DNA of 51,594 bases from Rufibacter ruber (GTDB lineage: Bacteria > Bacteroidota > Bacteroidia > Cytophagales > Hymenobacteraceae), in NCBI RefSeq assembly GCF_001647275.1, contig NZ_LRMM01000031.1, positions 1 through 51,594 on the forward strand. The letters are read 5' to 3'. The position numbers and the translations under genes are program-made. This document shows positions 1 through 6,718 of the stretch, in pieces. Within the stretch, counting starts at the first letter, position 1; every line of letters starts with the position of its first letter. Below the pieces are notes generated by a model that did no database searches, was not told where the DNA came from, and saw nothing but the letters and a program-made list of their open reading frames with translations.

Positions 1-84
1 GCTTATCGCTTCCATTGAGTTAGGGCTTGGTGAGAAATGTTGTCGCAAACACTTTTACCTCCCTAATTCTTTGGAAGTTATTAA

Positions 85-1071
85 ACTCTAAACAGCTTCT
101 TTGATAACAATGAGCAGAACTACTCGGTTGATGATATTGCTAAAGCGCTAAGTAGAAAAGTAATTGGTAAGTGGACCGTCTTTCAATTCACTGATGAGCT
201 GGTTCAGCGGCATAAGGATGTAGGCAAAGTAGGTACTGCAGATGCTTTTCAAAATGCTAAACGCATAGTGTCGCGGTTCACTAAGGAGAAAGACATTACC
301 TTTAAAGAGTTAGATTACATTTTCCTGACCCGATTAGAGGATGATCTTTTAAAGCGGAAGGTGACGGAGAATTCCATAGCGGTTTATATGCGTACCCTTC
401 GCTCAATATATAATAAAGCTATTGCAGAGGGGCATGCTAGGGGAAATGATTACCCATTCAAAGCATATAAACTGACAAAGCTTAACACAAAGACAAAAAA
501 GAGAGCGCTTACCAAGGAGCAGGTAAAGAGTATCGCAGACCATAAACTAGAGCTTGGCAGTAAGCTTTGGGTAGCAAGAAGTATTTTCCTTTTTTCTTAC
601 TATTGTAGAGGTGTCAATTTTATAGACGTTGCGCAACTTAAGTGGAGTAATGTGGAGAATGGAAGGGTGCATTATACAAGAGCAAAGACCGGCCATCAAT
701 TTAACATCGCATTGCTTCCACCGGCCTTAGAAATTTTAGAATACTATAATGCCCACCAGGATGAATCAGGTTATATTTTTCCTATCCTTGGAAATTACCA
801 TGACACGGAGCAGAAGATAAAGAATCGTGTGAAAAAGATTATGAAGGAAGTGAATAGTAATTTGCGGACTGTGGCAAAAGCGGTTAAGATAGATTTTAAC
901 ATTACCACTTATGTGGCTAGGCACAGCTATGCTACAGTGCTCAAGAGACAAAACGTTTCCACTTCCCAAATCAGTGAGGCATTGGGCCATAGCAGTGAGA
1001 AAATAACACAGGTTTATCTAGACAGCTTTGAGAATACTGTTCTGGATGAAGCTGACAAGTTTCTACTGTAA
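85..1071 (+). pseudogene. Tyrosine recombinase (integrase), 5'-truncated
   Basis: Site-specific recombinase expected to integrate and excise the island. The frame is open from 85 but has no ATG, GTG or TTG until a GTG at 268, so a protein from 268 would have 267 aa. Integrase-like sequence already begins near 100 (NYSVDDIAKAL), followed by the core-binding SAM-like domain and the catalytic domain. Counted from the GTG, the catalytic residues are Arg114 (YYCRGVNF), Arg218 (ARHSYAT), His241 (LGHSS) and the nucleophile Tyr250 (VYLDSF). The N-terminal arm-binding domain usual in Bacteroidota integrases (about 400 aa) is absent. A different frame, open from the window edge, stops at 89-91 and does not look like integrase, so the 5' end appears lost through a junction or frameshift. 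Family assignment is secure; whether it is functional is doubtful. Confidence 0.75.
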
Positions 1072-1099
1072 TTCTGAAAGATTTCTGCTATATATAAAT

Positions 1100-2008
1100 A
1101 TGGGTAATAATTTTATTGAATCAAATATTCAAGCAATAGAGAGGGTTGCGAGAAATAAGGATGTCCTTAAAGAGATAGCCTTAAGTAATTTTGAAATCAA
1201 GCGAAGAGAGCTTGTGGCAAAGTTGGAGGACAAAGAAAGTATCTATGAGCAATTAGAAGTGGTGCAATCTGAGCTTATAGCTACTAAGGCCATTATAGAG
1301 CTGCCTCTTTCACAGGAGTATATACAGTTTGGCTTAAACGAAGTCACGGAGGTGCATTTGCAGCAGTTAAGAGAGTATTACTTAAATGTATCTGAGGAAA
1401 TTGAGAAACTAAAAATCCTGAGTGCTTATAAAACTTTTCTTGGGTTGTCTCGGGAACAAGGTATTAAGCATCTGGAGACTATAGTTGGTATGGGTGCTGA
1501 CGCACATGCGGAGGAGCTCCAGCTTTTAATGATGAATGTGTGGACCTGGAAGTACTATTATGGGTGCTTAATAGAAGCAAGAAAATATTTAGGAGATCAA
1601 CTACTAGCTCAAAATGATTCTGGATCTGAAAGCCCTATCCTTGAAAATACTAAAAGTATTGAGAGCAATGGCAACCTCCTCTCTAGCCCAAATAGCAAGA
1701 AACAGTACACAGCAATGCAACAAGCACTAGCCATATCCTTGCTTGATAAATTCACTAAAATAAATAGAAGTCAAGACAAAAAGAGTCTGACATCGTTTAT
1801 CGGGGCTTTGACAAATTCTAGTGAAGGCGAGACTGGTAAGAAAGTAAGCCAGATTACAAATAGTAATTACGAACCTCACAAAACACCAAAACAAAATTTA
1901 ATTGATTACCAAGCTATTGAGCCATTGTTTGAAGCTCTAGAACAAAGAAATATAAGTGAGTTTATCGCTCAGAAAATCAAGCAACTGCAAAAAATGAATA
2001 ATAAGTAG
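1100..2008 (+). CDS. Coiled-coil hypothetical protein of the mobile element
   Basis: A 302-aa protein not recognised. The frame is open further upstream (ATG at 1028), but that start lies inside the integrase gene; the ATG at 1100 (MGNNFIESN) lies after the integrase stop and just behind an AT-rich tract, so it is preferred. The first 150 residues are rich in Glu, Lys and Leu in a heptad-like pattern, suggesting a coiled coil. The centre is polar and probably disordered, and the tail (EPLFEALEQRNISEFIAQKIKQL) looks helical. It sits between integrase and the excisionase-like gene, a position commonly taken by element-specific accessory genes. No membrane segment or signal peptide is seen. Confidence 0.6.
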   Translation: MGNNFIESNIQAIERVARNKDVLKEIALSNFEIKRRELVAKLEDKESIYEQLEVVQSELIATKAIIELPLSQEYIQFGLNEVTEVHLQQLREYYLNVSEEIEKLKILSAYKTFLGLSREQGIKHLETIVGMGADAHAEELQLLMMNVWTWKYYYGCLIEARKYLGDQLLAQNDSGSESPILENTKSIESNGNLLSSPNSKKQYTAMQQALAISLLDKFTKINRSQDKKSLTSFIGALTNSSEGETGKKVSQITNSNYEPHKTPKQNLIDYQAIEPLFEALEQRNISEFIAQKIKQLQKMNNK

Positions 2009-2017
2009 AAAAAAGTT

Positions 2018-2038
2018 GGGTCCCCTAGTAGGGGACCC
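2018..2038 (+). terminator. Perfect 8-bp stem-loop after the coiled-coil gene
   Basis: GGGTCCCC and GGGGACCC flank a 5-nt loop (TAGTA), ten bases after the stop at 2008. No clear T-tract follows, so it may be a weak terminator, an RNA-stabilising end or a protein site between two element genes. Confidence 0.5.
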
Positions 2039-2080
2039 TCCGGTTTATCATTACTCTACATTTGGGTCAGAACTTAATAA

Positions 2081-2434
2081 ATGATCCAAATGAATAACCC
2101 AACATTGTCAGACCTCCTAAATATTGCTTTAGGAGGCATAGTAAAACAGTCGCTTCTAGAGGTATTAGGAGATACCGGTTTATTAGCACCTACGTCAAAT
2201 GCAGAGGAGCGCTACTTTGATGTCTCCCAAGCAGCTAAATTCCTAAAAATTCCAAAGTCAACGTTATACAGCTATACAAGCGGTAGACTTATTCCTCATT
2301 ATAAGAGGGGCAAGCGGCTGGTATTTAAACAATCTGATCTGGAGCAATGGTTAACCGATAGCAAAAAGAAGACTATCTCTGAAATTGAGGCTGAGGTATA
2401 CAGCTCTAGAAGCAAGAAGGGGGGCAAAAAATAA
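2081..2434 (+). CDS. Excisionase-like helix-turn-helix protein
   Basis: A 117-aa DNA-binding protein. Residues about 45-95 form the winged helix-turn-helix of the excisionase/MerR-like HTH_17 group: FDVSQAAKFLKIPKSTLYSY, then a basic wing (HYKRGKRLVF) and DLEQWL. The tail is lysine-rich. In Bacteroidota elements such a gene next to integrase usually directs excision or represses element genes. An alternative start (MNNPTL) lies at 2090. The stop overlaps the next start by one base (TAATG), so the two are probably translationally coupled. Confidence 0.75.
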   Translation: MIQMNNPTLSDLLNIALGGIVKQSLLEVLGDTGLLAPTSNAEERYFDVSQAAKFLKIPKSTLYSYTSGRLIPHYKRGKRLVFKQSDLEQWLTDSKKKTISEIEAEVYSSRSKKGGKK

Positions 2435-2775
2435 TGATAATCCAATCAGAGGATGCCTGCTTTTATGCAACACAAGGTTTGCAACAGTTGGCAACAATTA
2501 TCAACAAAGAACGCAACGTGCTTGTTGAGTATGCCGCCAAGCCAAGCCTCAACAAGATTCACCTTGAAAGAAGGAATATCTTTCTTCAATCCTTAGCCAA
2601 TACATACAACACACTTTACAAGGAGCTGCAGGCGGCATCTAAACTGCGCATGATGGATACATGGGTATTATTGGAGCAGGAACTCAACCTGTTGTTGATG
2701 GATACAAACCTAAATGGTGTGTACATAATGCTGAGAGTCTCTGATGGTAACAATTATGGGTTTATTAAATTATAG
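2434..2775 (+). CDS. Small element hypothetical, coupled to the HTH gene
   Basis: A 113-aa protein not recognised. Its start overlaps the preceding stop by one base. It is predicted mostly helical, with no catalytic motif. Its 5' part holds four GCAAC words (2467, 2481, 2491, 2513) like the denser array in the next gene. The position between an excisionase-like regulator and a RepA-like ATPase suggests a role in element maintenance, but that is inferred from context only. Confidence 0.55.
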   Translation: MIIQSEDACFYATQGLQQLATIINKERNVLVEYAAKPSLNKIHLERRNIFLQSLANTYNTLYKELQAASKLRMMDTWVLLEQELNLLLMDTNLNGVYIMLRVSDGNNYGFIKL

Positions 2776-2779
2776 AATT

Positions 2780-4075
2780 ATGCTTGATTTTAAGCCTGTA
2801 GTGCCTCCAAGTATTAATAACCCTTTGCAACATCATCATGCAACAGAAAAGCAGCTGATGCAACAACATGTTGCGGCTGACAAGCAACTACATCAACAAC
2901 ACGTTGCAACAATAAAGCAACAGCTCAGCAACGCATTAGCAACAACAGAGCAACGCATGGCAACCTATGTTGCGAATAATATTTGGGCTGAAAAGTTTAA
3001 GCCAATAATAGATACCATCAATCAGAACTCATCTAAAAAGATAGTTAGAACACCTCCAATTGTTAAACTAAACGGGGAAGGATTGATATGGCAAAGAACA
3101 ATAAATATTATTCAAGGTAAGTTCGGCTCACACAAGAGCAGGCTTGCCGAGTTGATTTGCAGTCTGCTAATAAGAAGTAATTATTGTACTACTGACTTTT
3201 GTGGACTTACAAAAGAAGAGTTCAAGGAGTTTTCCGTCGCCTATGTAGATACTGAGCGAAACACTACCGAACAGTTTCCTTTGGCCATCCAGCAAGTGAG
3301 GAAGCTTGCGGGGCGAGATCAGTACCAGCCATATGATCACCTTATTCCTTTTAGCCTTATACACTACAATAGAACGGAAAGGCTGCCTGCCATAAAAGAG
3401 TTTATTGAGCAACTGATGCACCAATGTGTCCGCCACAAATTTGTGTTGTTAGACGTGGTAACTGATTGCATCAAAGATTTCAATAACTCCTCCGAATCCC
3501 TGGAACTCTTCGATTTCTTAAACCAGTTAATCAACGACCATGATATTACGCTTTTACTCATAATACATGAGAACCCTGGTACAGATAAAGCGAGAGGGCA
3601 TATAGGCACAGAGGCAGCAAACAAAGCCTCTACCATTATGCAGATTGGATTCGAAAAAGGCCCTAATAATAGAGATAGCGATGTGATTGCGATGAAGCTT
3701 CTAAAGCTAAGAAACGGTAAAAAACCAGATCCAACATATTTGTATTTTGATGCGGCTACTCATGCGTTAGCTCCTGCCAGTTTAGAAATGGTAGGTGAGA
3801 TGATAGAAGATAGAAGAAAAAAGCTTGATGTTAGGTTGCTAACCGATTGCTTGGGAAATTACCTGTTGGAGCCAAAGCCGCAGCGAGAACTGATTTTAGA
3901 ACTGACTGAGAAGTTTTCTACTCATGCCAATACTGTGAAGGGGCGGCTCAAGGAGATAGCAGCCAATGATTTGTTAATCTACAGTTGTGCTGGCTTGCCA
4001 TGTTATTTAAGAATAAACAGTAGGCCAGGTATTACAACGACTTATGAGTTGTTAGAAGTTGAAAAAGCAAGTTGA
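2780..4075 (+). CDS. RepA/RecA-like P-loop ATPase of the mobile element
   Basis: An ATPase of the RecA-fold (AAA_25/RepA-like) type, probably acting in element replication or maintenance. From the preferred ATG at 2780 (4 nt after the previous stop) it has 431 aa; upstream starts at 2744 and 2756 would overlap that gene. The order is an N-terminal Gln/His/Ala-rich repeat with an 11-residue period (QQHVA-type units), a Walker A-like loop GKFGSHKS, a Walker B-like strand KFVLLDVVTD, a LLIIHENPGTDKARGHIG stretch typical of RecA-like sensor regions, and a winged-helix-like C-terminus. The N-terminal repeat coincides with an 11-bp-phased GCAAC array in the DNA. No primase or relaxase follows. Confidence 0.7.
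   Translation: MLDFKPVVPPSINNPLQHHHATEKQLMQQHVAADKQLHQQHVATIKQQLSNALATTEQRMATYVANNIWAEKFKPIIDTINQNSSKKIVRTPPIVKLNGEGLIWQRTINIIQGKFGSHKSRLAELICSLLIRSNYCTTDFCGLTKEEFKEFSVAYVDTERNTTEQFPLAIQQVRKLAGRDQYQPYDHLIPFSLIHYNRTERLPAIKEFIEQLMHQCVRHKFVLLDVVTDCIKDFNNSSESLELFDFLNQLINDHDITLLLIIHENPGTDKARGHIGTEAANKASTIMQIGFEKGPNNRDSDVIAMKLLKLRNGKKPDPTYLYFDAATHALAPASLEMVGEMIEDRRKKLDVRLLTDCLGNYLLEPKPQRELILELTEKFSTHANTVKGRLKEIAANDLLIYSCAGLPCYLRINSRPGITTTYELLEVEKAS
2827..2973. repeat. 11-bp-phased GCAAC array (iteron-like)
   Basis: GCAAC occurs at 2827, 2840, 2860, 2884, 2906, 2917, 2928, 2939, 2950 and 2960, and its complement GTTGC at 2870, 2903 and 2969. Six consecutive copies are spaced 11, 11, 11, 11 and 10 bp, about one helical turn. 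They fall in all three codon phases of the surrounding gene. A smaller group lies upstream at 2467-2517. Confidence 0.7.
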
Positions 4076-4095
4076 TTATATCCAAATAGAGAAAA

Positions 4096-4145
4096 CACCC
4101 AAACACAAACAATCCACTATATATGGTAATGTTTGTGTTTGGGTG
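4096..4145. terminator. Bidirectional terminator between convergent genes
   Basis: A perfect 16-bp inverted repeat (4096-4111 with 4130-4145, arms CACCCAAACACAAACA and its complement) around an 18-nt AT-rich loop. It lies between the plus-strand ATPase (ends 4075) and the minus-strand gene ending at 4216, the classic position for a shared terminator. Confidence 0.7.
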
Positions 4146-4215
4146 CCATTTACGGATTATTCAAAAAACACCAGCAAAGTCCATCAAGGCAAGTTCTCTT
4201 ATAGTTGAAAGGAAA

Positions 4216-5343
4216 TTACCATCCATAATGTGTAGATTTATTTTTTAAAGTTAGAGTGGTTTTGTCTACACCATTTAGTAAATCATCAATGCAGGGCATT
4301 GTGGGATCATACCAATCTGCCTTTTGATTTGCCCAGTTAATCCATTCAGTTAAGTCTACAGTATTATTTTTGTTGTTCATGGCGTGTGAGGCTCTGTCAG
4401 TGATAAACTCCCTTAAAATTTTAGCTTGTTTCCATTGTTGGGCCTGTTGCAAGAGGTTTTTGAAACGAAGTAACTCTTTTTCCTGTAACTGCTCATACTC
4501 TCTTTGAATTCTATCCCTCTCCTGCCTTTCCTTCTCTTTAAATTGCCTTTGTATCCTAGCCTCCTTCTCTTTCTGGCCCTTAAGCTCTAGGGTGGCAATA
4601 ATGTCAGTAAGGTAATTCTCAAGCAGTTGTTTGCCATCTCTCCATTCCTTAGACCTATAGTTAGGTCCTATTTTAAAGATTAATATGCCACTTGGCGCAT
4701 AACTATGACTGCCCCATCTAGTTGTTTTTTCTATTATTCTAGTAAGCTTTTCTCGCAGGCTAATCTCAAACTCTTCTCCTTCAACAACTGCAAGCGTAGA
4801 GTAACGTGTGATTCTGATTTGATAGCCTCTAAGTTTCAGGCTTTTTACCAAGGCATCCATAAAGCGCAAGGCCCTATTTATGTTTGCAGGTGATATTCTG
4901 ATGTTTAGATATTCACCATAAATACTCAATAGGCCGTCACGTAGATAAGTATCCTTCTTTTCAAGTTGCACTTTTGCAGCTATTATTAGCTTATCTGGGT
5001 CGGTAAGTCTAGTCGGGACTTTTAACGCAGATTTGTGATCAGCCTCGGCTTCCTTTTGGATGGAGCTTATTAAGGATGCCTTTTGTTTTTTAAGAACTGG
5101 TTGTATGATGGTCTCGCTGGGCCCGGAGTAGTCAGTTGGTAAAGCTACCATAGGGCTTTCTTTGCCTGCACGTACTTTTGACCAATGCCCGGAACCAGGG
5201 AGGGGAATAGCCAACGCATCACAAATCTTCTTGAAATCATGATAAGGAATTCCGTAACGGAGTGCAAGTTGCGTTGCAGGTTCTTGCCATACCATGTGAT
5301 ATAGTTCTTCTCTATTAAGTATGTGAGAAAGCTGGTTTTCCAT
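4216..5343 (-). CDS. Hypothetical with N-terminal HTH-like module, downstream of mcrBC
   Basis: A 375-aa protein. The N-terminus (NREELYHMVWQEPATQLALR, then GIPYHDFKKICDALAIPLPG and GHWSKVRAGK) matches from memory a widespread uncharacterised family whose first about 60 residues resemble a helix-turn-helix: an LY-x-x-VW-x-EP segment, a conserved alternation of helices and an aromatic-G-W tail. Residues about 250-310 form a highly charged Glu/Arg/Lys/Gln coiled coil. No nuclease or ATPase motif is visible. It is the third gene on the same strand after mcrB and mcrC, with a 93-bp gap, so it may be co-transcribed and act with that system. Function unknown. Confidence 0.65.
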   Translation of the reverse strand: MENQLSHILNREELYHMVWQEPATQLALRYGIPYHDFKKICDALAIPLPGSGHWSKVRAGKESPMVALPTDYSGPSETIIQPVLKKQKASLISSIQKEAEADHKSALKVPTRLTDPDKLIIAAKVQLEKKDTYLRDGLLSIYGEYLNIRISPANINRALRFMDALVKSLKLRGYQIRITRYSTLAVVEGEEFEISLREKLTRIIEKTTRWGSHSYAPSGILIFKIGPNYRSKEWRDGKQLLENYLTDIIATLELKGQKEKEARIQRQFKEKERQERDRIQREYEQLQEKELLRFKNLLQQAQQWKQAKILREFITDRASHAMNNKNNTVDLTEWINWANQKADWYDPTMPCIDDLLNGVDKTTLTLKNKSTHYGW

Positions 5344-5436
5344 GTCGTAGCTTTAGCAAACCAGTAAGTTACCACTTTTGCCTTGAGCACCTACAATCTT
5401 AAAGCGCGTTTCTGCAAACAAGAATGAGGCAGAATA

Positions 5437-6717
5437 TTATGTAGTTTGTGGGCGTTGTAACCAATTCGTCAATTCCTGGCCTATTACACTCTGCCATTCT
5501 TTAAGGGAATTTGCCGTGCATAAAGTAATAACAGAGCACTCTTTGTTAGTTGCTTTCCCTTCTTTTGGGTGCAAATACCAACCACTTAAACTAATTGACT
5601 TTTCTCCTGGATATACTAAGCCTACTTTGTTAGCAGTATAGTATTCGTTGTACACGTATAACTGCCGCAGGTCATCAGGGGAAGGGTTATAACCGTTCAG
5701 GTTTTTCCATTTGGTATCCAAAACCGCATAGTTCTCACCATCTCGTTTAATTAAAATATCAGGCCTGATGGCAGACCTGTTGCCTTTCTGAGGCTTCCAG
5801 AAGTATTTGGTTGTTTGGGCCGTGGCTGTAAAAGAAGGCTGATTTTTATAAAAATGTTTTTTAAGAGTAACGTAAATAAACGTTTCCCAAAGCAGATTCA
5901 TATCAAAGAGGAGTGCCAATACATGGTTTTTGCCTCTGGCTACATCGGGGTGGTAGTTTAAAAGTAGCAGACGAGCAATTTCTATGGCTTTGCGGTAAGG
6001 CTCGGTCTTACGGTTATAGACTAGTTTATTAAATGTAGCCTCATTAACATTTAACTCTGGCGCTTCTGGGAAGTTCAATAGCAAGGTCCCAATTCTGCTG
6101 TGCAGGCTGACATTGTTGTTAATTTGCTCAAGTAACTTTATTGTCTTGTAAAGAATGGAATGCCATTGGTGTACTACATCATAGGTGGTATACTGCACAT
6201 AAAACCGTTCTTGGTGCGTAAGGTTCTGCTGTAGGTGCTTGCCAAATTTGAGGTTGCCTTTCAGAGCGGTGGTGTTGCCTTCTACTTTTCTATATTTCTT
6301 AATCAAACCCCGGTGAAGGAGATACTCAACTTCTTTCAGGAAGAGCTCGAAATAGAGGTCTAGAATAGAATTGCTTTTCAAATTTAGGGAGGAGCTTGTA
6401 GGGGCAGATACCTCAAACATGCCCACAGCTTTTAGCATGTCTAAAAGCATTTTCCGCCAAAGATCTTGTGTGGTAGCACTTTCACTATTCTTCTTATCTG
6501 CTTTTGGTAAGATTTCAATGGTAGTATCCCCCACTTGAATGACCCCTACATGCTCATTAAACTTAACCCCTTGATGAATGAGTGAATAATAAGGCACACC
6601 CTGCTCTCCATAAAAGACTTGAAGTGCTTTCAGTTGAGTAGTAGTCAAAGATGAGCGGCCTTTGCCTACCCTCAAACTTTCATGTTCAAAGACAATGATA
6701 GGAGGAAGAGTAGCCAT
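5437..6717 (-). CDS. mcrC: McrC-like nuclease subunit of a McrBC type IV restriction system
   Basis: Endonuclease partner of McrB that cuts DNA carrying modified cytosines once the McrB motor assembles. The 426-aa length fits McrC/LlaJI-type proteins. The C-terminal half carries the PD-(D/E)xK nuclease core: RPDILIKRDGENYAVLDTKW, with Asp in RPD and the D-x-K of LDTKW. The N-terminal half is the McrB-binding region of the family. It starts one base after the mcrB stop, so the two are translationally coupled. Confidence 0.9.
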   Translation of the reverse strand: MATLPPIIVFEHESLRVGKGRSSLTTTQLKALQVFYGEQGVPYYSLIHQGVKFNEHVGVIQVGDTTIEILPKADKKNSESATTQDLWRKMLLDMLKAVGMFEVSAPTSSSLNLKSNSILDLYFELFLKEVEYLLHRGLIKKYRKVEGNTTALKGNLKFGKHLQQNLTHQERFYVQYTTYDVVHQWHSILYKTIKLLEQINNNVSLHSRIGTLLLNFPEAPELNVNEATFNKLVYNRKTEPYRKAIEIARLLLLNYHPDVARGKNHVLALLFDMNLLWETFIYVTLKKHFYKNQPSFTATAQTTKYFWKPQKGNRSAIRPDILIKRDGENYAVLDTKWKNLNGYNPSPDDLRQLYVYNEYYTANKVGLVYPGEKSISLSGWYLHPKEGKATNKECSVITLCTANSLKEWQSVIGQELTNWLQRPQTT

Positions 6718-6718
6718 T

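Noticed and set aside
1-300. attL copy of the tRNA-Asn 3' end
   Set aside because: Only short accidental matches (such as GGGCTTGG near 23) were found; the left attachment site must lie outside the window or has decayed.
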